Shown here: one piece after another, positions 1 to 7,104 of the stretch | Position numbering within the stretch: the stretch's first letter is position 1 | Layout of the letters: each line of letters begins with the position of its first letter | From: JAWLHK01 sp041690355 [NCBI: bacterium] | GTDB lineage: Bacteria; J088; JAWLBW01 | Direction of reading: 5' to 3' | Assembly (NCBI GenBank): GCA_041690355.1 | Contig: JAWLHK010000024.1 | Coordinates: 1 to 64,000, forward strand | Length of the DNA stretch: 64,000 nt | Made by a program: the position numbers and the translations under genes | The notes under the pieces: model-generated | Databases searched by the model: none | What the model was told of the DNA's origin: nothing | Seen by the model: the letters and a program-made list of their open reading frames with translations, nothing else

Positions 1-83
1 CAGACATACTCTACCATCCGGCCAGCCGGGGGCGCGAGGAGCGACCCCTCGACCCGGCAGGGGGCTTGAAAACAACCGGCCGA

Positions 84-629
84 TCAGTGCGACGCGAAGG
101 GGATGGCCAGATCCTTGCCGCCGAGAAGGTTCTGAAAGACCAGATTGATGCGCCGGGGCGCCGTGGCCCCGCGGGGAAACCGCGCCCGGTACCGCAGCCG
201 TTTGCGCTCACCGGCCTTGATGTAGTCCGGGGTCTCGCTCGAAAAGAGCAGCCGGTAGTCCCAGTCGCCCGTGGCGTCGGGGAGCGCCAGGTAGAACGTA
301 TAGTCGTCCCAGCGGAAATCCTTGGAACCGCGGTTGTCGACGCTCATTTCGACGAGAAGAATGAGCTCGCCCCCCTCTTCGAACGCCCCCGGCTTCACCG
401 ACAGAGTCAGCGTGCGCCACTCGACGCGGCCGTCATTCGCGGCGAAGAGATACTGAAAGGCCGTATCGGTCGTGCGCGTTCCCGCGTAGGCATAGGTCGC
501 GTGGCGTTCGACCTGACTAGCGCCCGGTTGTCCCGATCGCGCCATGGAGGAAGGCCGCCCCGCCGCCGAACCCGACGCGCATGCGGCCGCCAGCCAAACC
601 AGCATCCCCGCGAATACGAAACGCATCAT
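84..629 (-). CDS. hypothetical lipoprotein
   Basis: A 181-residue exported protein of unknown role. The N-terminus is a short hydrophobic stretch ending in a lipobox (LAAAC, Cys about residue 17), so it is probably a lipoprotein anchored in the envelope. The mature part contains alternating beta-type segments (for example ELILLVEMSVDNRG and KRLRYRARFPRG) that look like a beta-sandwich, but I recognise no family. Its ATG overlaps the stop of the upstream gene (ATGA), so translation is probably coupled to it. A second ATG lies one codon in and is an equally good start. Seen: lipobox and overlap; function unknown. Confidence 0.75.
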   Translation of the reverse strand: MMRFVFAGMLVWLAAACASGSAAGRPSSMARSGQPGASQVERHATYAYAGTRTTDTAFQYLFAANDGRVEWRTLTLSVKPGAFEEGGELILLVEMSVDNRGSKDFRWDDYTFYLALPDATGDWDYRLLFSSETPDYIKAGERKRLRYRARFPRGATAPRRINLVFQNLLGGKDLAIPFASH

Positions 630-1597
630 GAACCGGCCCTCCGCGTTGCGCCCATGGGCCGCACCGGCGTGTGCAGCGGCCGCCCGGCGCCGCCGAAAAT
701 CTTGCGCTCGCCGGCATACAGGGCCTTACCGCGCCAGGCGAACTTCGGCAGCTTCGGTCCGTTCCACCAGCCGTGGAAAACGCTGTGACCGCTCGCGGCC
801 TCGACGAGAATCCAGTCGCCGCGCCGTTCGCCCGCGGGCGGACGCCAGAAGGCGACCCAGCCATCGCCCATCAGGCGGGCGCGCATGTCGCCGGGCGTGC
901 GCCAGCGCTGCACGAACTTGCGGGCGGCCGAATCGTACAGACCGAAAACGCCCGGTTCGGCGCGGCTGCGCACGAGAATTCGCCCTTTCTGGAAATCGAG
1001 CACCGAGACGTCGCCGAGCCGAACGCGCGTGTGATGGCCCTCGGCGAGGCTGATGCGATCGAGCACCGGCTGATCGCCCAGCGTGTTCAGCAGGTAGACG
1101 AACTGCGCATCGCGGTAGAACTCATGCTTCGAAAAGAGGGCGGCCCCCGAAAAAAAGCGGGCCGGGCGCGCGGTGCCGATCGGATAGAGATAGGACCCGT
1201 AGAAGTGCGAGAAGAGCACCTTGCCGTGACGCGCATCGAGAATGGCGGTTCCGGTCAGACGCTGATCACGCAGTTCGGGAAGCTCTTCGAGCGTGCAGCG
1301 GGTGAAATCAATCTGAACGACGTACGACGCCTTGCGGTCGCAATAGGAGTAGTAGGCCGTGCCCGTGCCGGTCTCGAAGGCCATGCGGCACTGGTTGGCC
1401 TCCTCGGTTCCGCCGAAGCGCTCGAAGAGCTCGCGCGCCAGCATGCAGGTATTGCCCGACTCCATCCCCCGCACGGCATTCGCGGCCGTATTGACCTGTA
1501 CGGTCGGCCGATCGACGTTCTGCTCCCACGCGCTCGGCAGCTGCGAGGCGGGCGCGGCCGCCGAGGCGGCAAGGATGATGGCGGCCAGCAGGTTCAT
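626..1597 (-). CDS. hypothetical exported protein, possible beta-propeller-like fold
   Basis: A 323-residue protein starting at the ATG that opens a clear signal peptide (MNLLAAIILAASAAAPAS). An upstream in-frame start would put a charged stretch before the signal and is not preferred. The mature part has Cys residues near the N-terminus and repeated short beta-strand patterns ending in small motifs (GKVLFSHF, KGRILVRS, DGWVAFWR, GDWILVEA), as in propeller-like proteins; this is inference. It is the first gene of a two-gene unit with the lipoprotein gene that overlaps its stop codon. A -10-like TATACT lies about 45 bp upstream. No known family recognised. Confidence 0.7.
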   Translation of the reverse strand: MNLLAAIILAASAAAPASQLPSAWEQNVDRPTVQVNTAANAVRGMESGNTCMLARELFERFGGTEEANQCRMAFETGTGTAYYSYCDRKASYVVQIDFTRCTLEELPELRDQRLTGTAILDARHGKVLFSHFYGSYLYPIGTARPARFFSGAALFSKHEFYRDAQFVYLLNTLGDQPVLDRISLAEGHHTRVRLGDVSVLDFQKGRILVRSRAEPGVFGLYDSAARKFVQRWRTPGDMRARLMGDGWVAFWRPPAGERRGDWILVEAASGHSVFHGWWNGPKLPKFAWRGKALYAGERKIFGGAGRPLHTPVRPMGATRRAGS

Positions 1598-1641
1598 GGT
1601 CACAAAGCAGGCAACTCGGCCCGGCGGCACCGGGCGCCAAC

Positions 1642-1670
1642 AGTATAGCAGCCGCTCTGCCCGGCGTCGA
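1642..1670 (-). promoter_or_regulatory. candidate promoter for the 626-1597 / 84-629 pair
   Basis: On the minus strand TCGACG is followed after 17 bp by TATACT (4/6 and 5/6 matches to the housekeeping consensus). It would give a leader of about 38 nt before the ATG at 1597. Called by eye. Confidence 0.4.
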
Positions 1671-1680
1671 CCGGGCCGGA

Positions 1681-1963
1681 AATTTACGATTTACGATTGA
1701 CGATTGACGATTTCATCGGCAAGGTCCTTGGCGCTTGGCGCTTAGTCAAGTGACGAATGACGAGTGACGAATTACCGTTCGTCTCCAGCTGACGGCGCGG
1801 ATGGAAGGAGCGCGACAGCGAGAGGGCGCACTCGAGTGACGGGTGACGAATGACGAGGACGAGTTCAGGCAAGAGCGCCGGCAGGAACCTTGAAACACCT
1901 TGTCCTTGCCTCGTTGGCGCTCAGCGCTCGGCGCTTGGCGCTTGCTCCCGGCGCTCAGGCCTT
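1681..1963. repeat. intergenic 7-bp-period degenerate repeats (several families)
   Basis: This gene-free stretch between the stop of the DMT transporter and the 626-1597 gene is mostly tandem heptads. 1683-1713 is a TTKACGA array, 1728-1746 is GGCGCTT, 1751-1776 and 1834-1858 are TGACGAR, and 1915-1961 is GGCGCTY/CAGCGCT. A non-heptad segment (around 1777-1798, TTCGTCTCCAGCTGACGGC) has a near copy at about 3935-3953. No ORF with coding character or RNA gene is visible. The DMT transporter reads into this region from its stop at 1955. Confidence 0.8.
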
Positions 1964-3016
1964 GCGCTTGGGATGCGCATGCCGGTGGTGCAGATCCGGC
2001 ACGTGGGGGTGCGCGTGTACAAGCCGCACATGCCGGTGGGGATGGGAGTGTGGCTCGGTCACGGGCCCCTCGTGCACATGCCGGTGATGCTCGTCGTGCA
2101 CGTGCAGATGCTCATGCTCCATCTCCTCGTGAACGTGCAGGTGCGCATGCCGCTCGCGCAGAAGAATGACGACGCCGAGGGCCATGATCACGAAGGCGCT
2201 CTCTTCCACCAGAGAAATCCGCTCTCCCAGGAGTGGAACGGCCGCCAGCGCGCCCAGGAACGGGGCGGTCGCGAACCATGCGGCCTCGCGCACGGCGCCG
2301 ATCCAGCGCAGGGCGTAGGTGTCAAGAACGATGCTGATGCCGTAGCTGAAAAACCCGAGCAGCAGGGCCGCCCCGGCGAAACCGGCGGCGGGAACGGCGT
2401 CGCCGATCAGGAGCGCGAGCGATACGTTGACCGCCCCAGCCCCCAGTGTCTTCGCGAGCGCGATGGCCACCGGATCGCGCAGCGACAGCCGCTGTGTGAG
2501 GTTGTTGTCGAGGGCCCAGGCAAGGCAGGCCGCGAAGAGAAAGGCCACCCCCGCCCATTCGGCCCGCAGCGCCCCCGGCTGCCATGCCAGGAGCAGCGCA
2601 CCCGAAAAGACGAGGAGCGTGGCGAAGGCGACGGCCCGCCCCAGGTATTCGCCGAAGAACACCACCGCGAGCAGGATCGTGAGCGGCCCTTCGAGATTGA
2701 GCAGGAGCGCCCCGGCCAGTCCCGACACCCGCTCGAGCCCGAGCAGCATGCAGACGGGGCCCACGATTCCGCCGGCGACCAGGATGGCCGTGAGAAGGGG
2801 AACATCGGTGCGCCGGAGGGCCGCTTCGCGCGCCGCCCGGCCGTACAGCGCCTTGAGAATCAGCAGCCCGGTACCTCCGCCCAGATAGAGCAGGCCGGCC
2901 AGCATGAGCGGCCCGACGCCGTCGAGCAGGAGCTTCGCCAGCGGCGCGCTCAGGCCGAAGAGCAGCGCCGCTGCGAGCCCGAAGGCCGCGCCTTTGTACT
3001 GTTCGCCGTGCGCCAT
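1955..3016 (-). CDS. DMT/EamA-family transporter with histidine-rich C-terminal tail
   Basis: A 353-residue inner-membrane protein. Residues 1-285 carry about ten hydrophobic segments arranged as two EamA halves (AAFGLAAALLFGLSAPLAKLL at the start of half one, VAFLFAACLAWALDNNLTQ at the start of half two), typical of drug/metabolite transporter permeases. The last 67 residues are soluble and hold 23 histidines in HxH, HH and EHEH patterns, then a KRKA end. Such a tail usually binds metal ions, so a metal exporter or metal-sensing role is possible, but the EamA family mostly moves small organic solutes. The start follows a GGGGAAGGGG purine-rich stretch. Substrate unknown. Confidence 0.85.
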   Translation of the reverse strand: MAHGEQYKGAAFGLAAALLFGLSAPLAKLLLDGVGPLMLAGLLYLGGGTGLLILKALYGRAAREAALRRTDVPLLTAILVAGGIVGPVCMLLGLERVSGLAGALLLNLEGPLTILLAVVFFGEYLGRAVAFATLLVFSGALLLAWQPGALRAEWAGVAFLFAACLAWALDNNLTQRLSLRDPVAIALAKTLGAGAVNVSLALLIGDAVPAAGFAGAALLLGFFSYGISIVLDTYALRWIGAVREAAWFATAPFLGALAAVPLLGERISLVEESAFVIMALGVVILLRERHAHLHVHEEMEHEHLHVHDEHHRHVHEGPVTEPHSHPHRHVRLVHAHPHVPDLHHRHAHPKRKA

Positions 3017-3060
3017 GCGTCCCCTTCCCCATCATTGTCCCGCGCCGGCCGTCCATTTAC

Positions 3061-3198
3061 TAGAATTTACAGATTACGATTTACGATTGACGATTTCCTG
3101 GTTTCCCGGGACATTGCTGCGCCTCCTATCCTCGTTTTCTATCACAGATTCAGGAATCAGGAGTCCCGGAAGGCGCGGCGCTTGGCGCACGGCGCCGA
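3061..3198. repeat. heptad repeats between divergent genes
   Basis: The spacer between the divergent DMT transporter and SDR genes holds TTACGAT/TTGACGA heptads (3064-3095), then CAGGAAT/CAGGAGT (about 3147-3166) and GGCGCTT GGCGCAC GGCGCCG (about 3177-3197). The last block contains the -35-like element proposed for the SDR gene. Confidence 0.7.
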
Positions 3199-3210
3199 AC
3201 CGGTTAGGCT
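3182..3210 (+). promoter_or_regulatory. candidate leaderless promoter of the SDR gene
   Basis: TTGGCG (3182-3187), 17-bp spacer, TAGGCT (3205-3210). The -10 hexamer ends 6 nt before the ATG at 3217, so transcription would start at or next to the start codon. The -35 lies inside a GGCGCTT-type heptad block. Confidence 0.5.
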
Positions 3211-3216
3211 GTGAGG

Positions 3217-3861
3217 ATGCGTACGCTCATCACAGGCGCGAGCCGGGGACTCGGCGCCGCCCTCGTCGACGCCTTTCTCCCCCACGGCGAAGTGCTCGGC
3301 ATCGCGCGCCAACTGAACCGCGAAGCCACTGGGTTCCGCCCTGTCCAGGCGGATCTGACTACGGAGGACGGCCTCGAGACGGTCCTGGCGGCCGTCGGCG
3401 AGACGCCGCTCGGAACCATCGTCCACAACGCCGGTATCCTCGGCGCCCGCGCGCCGATCGCCGATTATCCGGAAGCGGACTGGGACCGCGTGCTTGAAAT
3501 CAACCTCACGGCCCCGTTCCGCCTGACGCGGCGCCTGCTTCCCCGGATGGCGCGCGGCGGGTGCATCCTCTTCGTTTCGTCGGGGGCCGGCCGCCGCGCC
3601 GCGCCGGAGTGGGGGGCCTATGCCGTGAGCAAGTTCGGCATCGACGGTCTCGCCCTGCTGCTCGCCGAGGAGGTTCGCGAAGCGGGGATCCGCGTGCACA
3701 GCATCAATCCGGGGGGCATGCGCACGGCCATGCGGGCGGCGGCATATCCGCAGGAGGATCCGGCGCGCGTGCCCGACCCCGCGCAGATCTCTCCGTTCTT
3801 CGTCGAGGTCGCCCGGGCGGCCGCCGGAACCTTCCCGGTCCTGCTCGATGCGAAACGGTGA
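3217..3861 (+). CDS. short-chain dehydrogenase/reductase (SDR) family oxidoreductase
   Basis: A 214-residue cytosolic NAD(P)-dependent oxidoreductase. It has the cofactor motif TGASRGLG (residues 6-13), the NAG motif (71-73), the catalytic Ser near 121-122 and the YxxxK pair (Tyr135, Lys139), all in classical SDR order. The short length and the TGASRGLG fingerprint fit the classical SDRs of the sepiapterin/benzil reductase type, but the substrate cannot be read from the sequence. A GTG six bases upstream is an alternative start; I chose the ATG because the -10-like TAGGCT ends 6 nt before it. It stands alone between heptad-repeat spacers. Confidence 0.85.
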   Translation: MRTLITGASRGLGAALVDAFLPHGEVLGIARQLNREATGFRPVQADLTTEDGLETVLAAVGETPLGTIVHNAGILGARAPIADYPEADWDRVLEINLTAPFRLTRRLLPRMARGGCILFVSSGAGRRAAPEWGAYAVSKFGIDGLALLLAEEVREAGIRVHSINPGGMRTAMRAAAYPQEDPARVPDPAQISPFFVEVARAAAGTFPVLLDAKR

Positions 3862-3874
3862 GCGGCGCGCCATT

Positions 3875-4050
3875 CAATTGACAATTTACGATTGACGATT
3901 GACGATTTTCCGGCAAGAGCACCGGAAAAACCCGTTCGTCCTTAGCTGACGGCCGTGAGTGCCTTGCCTCGGAATCCGGCATTGACCATTGACCATCGAC
4001 CATCGACCATCGACCATTGATCATTCGCGCAGCGATCATTCGCGCAGCGA
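3875..4050. repeat. heptad repeats plus 15-bp direct repeat between convergent genes
   Basis: Between the convergent SDR and glycosyltransferase genes. 3875-3908 is a CAATTGA/CGATTGA array, and 3981-4022 is six heptads of the TTGACCA/TCGACCA type. These run into a 15-bp direct repeat (GATCATTCGCGCAGC, twice, about 4019-4048) that reaches the stop codon of the glycosyltransferase. The segment in between shares CGGCAAGAGCRCCGG and TTAGCTGACGGC-like blocks with the 1.7-1.9 kb spacer. Confidence 0.75.
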
Positions 4051-5067
4051 TCAACCGACCATGAGGTAATCGTCGCCGCGCCGGTATCCGAAGCCGTGCA
4101 GCGACGCGGCGATCAGCTCCCGCGCCCCGTGGTTCGTGACGTAGACGAGCACGAACGGGCGCCCTTCTGCGCCATCTCTCGCGAGCCACGCGGGGGCTTC
4201 GACACCGGCCCCCTCGTAGACCCGGCCGATCTTGCGGGGATCGATGTCGATCCAGCGCTCGATGGCCACCCCGCGGGCAAGCAGGCGGCGCACCCGGCGG
4301 CGCGAGAGCATTCCCGCCCCCCAGATGACGATCGGCCGGCCGGTGGCCAGACGGGGATCCCGGGCCAGATACGCGGCCCGCAGCGCATCGAAGGCCGCGC
4401 GGGAATAGCGTTCGTCGGTGCGTGACGTGCGGTCGGCCCGCTCGGCCCAGTCGAGGAGCACGCGGTCAACTTTCCCCATCGCGTACCCGGCAGCGTGCAG
4501 GCGCAGCCACAGATCGTAGTCTTCGGGAAACGGGCCGTCGGCATAGCCCCCCACGGCGCGCACGGCCTCGCCTCGGAAGAGGACGCTCGGGTGGGCGAAC
4601 GGACTTTCCACGTAAATCTCGTCGCGCACGTCCTCGGCCGTGAGCACGCCGTTCTGCCAGCGGATGTACTCCCGGTAACCGGCCTGCACGGCCTCTTCGG
4701 GCACCACGCGCACGCGGGTCGCGACCAGGGCCGCCCGGGGATTCGCGCGCATCCAGTCGATCTGGAGCGCCAGCCGTTCGGGGTGCATGACGTCGTCGGC
4801 GTCCATGCGCGCGACGAGGGGATACCGGGCCTCGGCGAGCCCGCGGTTGAGCGCGGCGACGAGGCCGACGCGCCCCGGGCGCAGCAGGCGGATGCGGGGA
4901 TCGTGCACGGCCGCCACCGTCTCGGCGCTCGCGTCTTCGGAACCGTCGTCGACGGCGAGCAGCTCCCAGTGCGCATGGGTCTGCGCCCCGATCGAGGCCA
5001 GCGTCTGCGCCAGGGTCGCCGCGGCATTGCGCATCGGCAAGACGATGCTGACGCCGTCGCTGCTCAT
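4051..5067 (-). CDS. family 2 glycosyltransferase with C-terminal Rossmann-like domain
   Basis: A 338-residue cytosolic or membrane-associated glycosyltransferase. The N-terminal GT-A domain starts with VSIVLPMRNAA, carries the nucleotide-sugar DDG motif (residues 40-42) and the metal-binding DAD (89-91, within RMDADD). From about residue 245 a second domain begins with PIVIWGAGMLSRRRVRRLL, a Rossmann-type fingerprint, and continues to a DxDPRKIG element; this resembles the small nucleotide-binding module fused to some GT2 enzymes. It lies 49 nt downstream of nadA on the same strand, and that gap holds three near-direct copies of CGGTTYCC. Acceptor and donor sugar are unknown. Confidence 0.85.
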   Translation of the reverse strand: MSSDGVSIVLPMRNAAATLAQTLASIGAQTHAHWELLAVDDGSEDASAETVAAVHDPRIRLLRPGRVGLVAALNRGLAEARYPLVARMDADDVMHPERLALQIDWMRANPRAALVATRVRVVPEEAVQAGYREYIRWQNGVLTAEDVRDEIYVESPFAHPSVLFRGEAVRAVGGYADGPFPEDYDLWLRLHAAGYAMGKVDRVLLDWAERADRTSRTDERYSRAAFDALRAAYLARDPRLATGRPIVIWGAGMLSRRRVRRLLARGVAIERWIDIDPRKIGRVYEGAGVEAPAWLARDGAEGRPFVLVYVTNHGARELIAASLHGFGYRRGDDYLMVG

Positions 5068-5116
5068 GAGGAACCGAAGGGGGAACCGATGGGGAAACCG
5101 GATCGGGCGGCGTCGC

Positions 5117-6256
5117 TCACGCGTTCGCGCGGAAATCGACCGGCTTCATCCCCGCGCTCAGCTCGAGCATCTTCTCGACCGACCGCCGCGCGCCGGCGAT
5201 GACGTCCTGGCCGACCTCGACCGTCGGCGTCAGGGTCTGCAGCGACGCGTAGATGTTGTCGAGGTTGATCTTCTGCATGTACGGGCAGAGCACGCAGGGG
5301 CGCACGAACTCGATGTCGGGACTCGCGGCGGCCACGTTGTCGGCCATCGAGCACTCGGTGACCATGACGATCTTCTTCGATCCCGACGTGCGCACGTCGT
5401 TGATCATGCCCGCCGTCGACCCGACGTAGTCGGCCTCGGCGCAGACCTCGGGGGGGCATTCGGGATGGGCCAGGACGCGCACGCCGGGGAACTTTTCGCG
5501 CAGTTCGCGGATCTGCCCGGGCGTGAAGCGCTCGTGCACGATGCAGGCGCCGAACGTGGCGATGACCTTGATGTTCGTCTTCGCGGCGACGTTGGCGGCC
5601 AGAAAGCGATCGGGCGCGAAGATGACCGAATCGGTACCCCACTCGGCGGCGATCTTCTCGACGACGTGCACCGCGTTCGACGAGGTGCAGCAGACATCGG
5701 CTTCGGCTTTCACTTCGGCCGACGTGTTGACGTAGACGACGACCGGAATTCCGGGGTGCTTCTCCTTGAGCAGCCGCAGATCGGCCGCCGTGATCGACTC
5801 GGCCAGCGAGCAGCCGGCCGAGGGGTCGGGAATGAGCACCGTGCGGTCGGGGGCGAGAACCTTGACCGTCTCGGCCATGAAGTGCACCCCGCACATCATG
5901 ATGACGGGCGCCTCTTCGGCCTTCAGCGCCGCGGCCTTGCGGGCGAGCTCCAGGGAATCGCCGACGAAATCGGCCACCCCCAGGTAGATCTCGGGCGACT
6001 GGTAGTTGTGCGCAAGGATGTAGGTCTGCTTTTCCTTCTTCAGACGGTTGATCTTCAGGATCAGCGGCGCCTTCAGAATCCAGTCTTCTTCGCGGATGAG
6101 CCCGTAGGCGCGCGCCCAGATCTCGCGTGTTTCAGCCTCGACCTCGTCGGTGAAGTCGGCGTCGCGATAACGGATGACGGGCACCGGCACGTCGTGGCGC
6201 GGGGTCACCCGGGTATTGATGCTTCCGTCAGGGGTGCAGGTCAGTGCTTCGTCCAT
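5117..6256 (-). CDS. nadA: quinolinate synthase
   Basis: NadA condenses iminoaspartate with dihydroxyacetone phosphate to quinolinate in NAD synthesis, using a [4Fe-4S] cluster in the cytosol. The 379-residue chain has the family signatures AHNYQSPEIY, YVNTSAEVKAEADVCCTSSNA-like segment (residues about 176-195), HPEC (266-269) and CPYM (324-327). The three cluster Cys are probably Cys122, Cys238 and Cys324. I start at the ATG at 6256: the reading frame further upstream has no NadA homology and crosses a repeat. A TAGACT hexamer ends 8 nt before this ATG, with AGGA in between. No nadB or nadC is in the window. Confidence 0.93.
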   Translation of the reverse strand: MDEALTCTPDGSINTRVTPRHDVPVPVIRYRDADFTDEVEAETREIWARAYGLIREEDWILKAPLILKINRLKKEKQTYILAHNYQSPEIYLGVADFVGDSLELARKAAALKAEEAPVIMMCGVHFMAETVKVLAPDRTVLIPDPSAGCSLAESITAADLRLLKEKHPGIPVVVYVNTSAEVKAEADVCCTSSNAVHVVEKIAAEWGTDSVIFAPDRFLAANVAAKTNIKVIATFGACIVHERFTPGQIRELREKFPGVRVLAHPECPPEVCAEADYVGSTAGMINDVRTSGSKKIVMVTECSMADNVAAASPDIEFVRPCVLCPYMQKINLDNIYASLQTLTPTVEVGQDVIAGARRSVEKMLELSAGMKPVDFRANA

Positions 6257-6307
6257 AATCCTACAGTCTACCACGGCGGGCGGGAGGGGTCCTCTCGGAC
6301 GTCTTTC

Positions 6308-6395
6308 ATATCTCGTATCCGGCAGCTCGTTTCTGGAAGCTCGTATCCGGTCCGATATCCCGGTGTCTCGATTCTCGTTTTCCCTTTTCGTTCGG
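6308..6395. repeat. heptad-period repeat, AGCTCGT/ATCCGGT type
   Basis: The 305-bp spacer between nadA and the divergent ferritin-like gene contains a 7/14-bp-period array (AGCTCGTTTCTGGA, AGCTCGTATCCGGT and degenerate continuations). The remainder (6396-6548) shows no ORF, RNA gene or strong hairpin to my eye, apart from the -10-like TACGGT at 6549-6554. Confidence 0.6.
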
Positions 6396-6561
6396 AACCC
6401 ATTTCCGTCTGGCCGGCGACGCGAGAGTCGGCGGTCGCACTCGAACGAACCTGCGTGGGTCGTCCACGCTGAGAGCAGCGAACACACTGACTTCCCGCTC
6501 CACGCTTTTCGGCGGAACTCGGCGGAACAACGAAACACGCATAACCTGTACGGTGATACGG

Positions 6562-7038
6562 ATGGATAACGATCAGCTCATCGAAAACCTGAACGACCTG
6601 CTTCAGACGGAGTACGACGCCGTGCACGCCTACATCACGTGCATCAAGAATGTCGACGACGAAAACATTCTCGACCACCTGACTCAGTTTCTCTCCGACC
6701 ACAATCACCACGTCGGCTTCATCGCCGAACAGGTGCGCAAGGCCGGCGGCGAGCCCAAGGCGCGCCCCGATTTCAAGGGGCCCTTTCTCAAGGGGCTCAC
6801 CGGAATCATGAGCAAGCTGGGCGACAAGAACGCGCTGCGCGTCATGGTACAGAACGAAACGCTTACGAACCGCACCTACGACAAAGAGGTCGAGAAGGAT
6901 TACCCGGGTGAAATCCTGGCGAGACTGCACGACTTCCAGGGTGACGAACGCCGCCACAAGGCGTGGCTCGAAGAGCAGCTCTCTGACTACGACGAAACAC
7001 ACGCCCGCCGCGAAGAGCGTCCGGGCGCCCAGCCGTAA
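6562..7038 (+). CDS. ferritin-like four-helix-bundle protein (DUF2383/PA2169-like)
   Basis: A 158-residue, almost wholly helical protein. Four helices carry acidic and His residues spaced as in ferritin-like di-metal sites: LLQTEYDAVHAY (helix 1), FLSDHNHHVGFI (helix 2), MVQNETLTNRTY (helix 3) and FQGDERRHKAWL (helix 4). This matches the PA2169-type family, whose biological role is not settled; metal binding or stress protection is inferred. The ATG at 6562 is chosen over a GTG at 6553 because TACGGT (6549-6554) ends 7 nt before it. A strong hairpin follows the stop. Confidence 0.75.
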   Translation: MDNDQLIENLNDLLQTEYDAVHAYITCIKNVDDENILDHLTQFLSDHNHHVGFIAEQVRKAGGEPKARPDFKGPFLKGLTGIMSKLGDKNALRVMVQNETLTNRTYDKEVEKDYPGEILARLHDFQGDERRHKAWLEEQLSDYDETHARREERPGAQP

Positions 7039-7045
7039 TTCCGAG

Positions 7046-7075
7046 GCCGGACGGGTCGTCTCGTCCGGCTTCTTC
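7046..7075 (+). terminator. hairpin terminator after the ferritin-like gene
   Basis: Perfect 8-bp stem GCCGGACG (7046-7053) / CGTCCGGC (7062-7069) with an 8-nt loop, followed by TTCTTC. It lies 8 nt after the stop codon. Confidence 0.6.
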
Positions 7076-7104
7076 GGCCTGCACGGAACAGTGCACGCAA
7101 CAGC

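Noticed and set aside
4019-4048. Attachment site or transposon end (15-bp direct repeat)
   Set aside because: No integrase or transposase nearby; it is more likely part of the heptad-associated repeat block.
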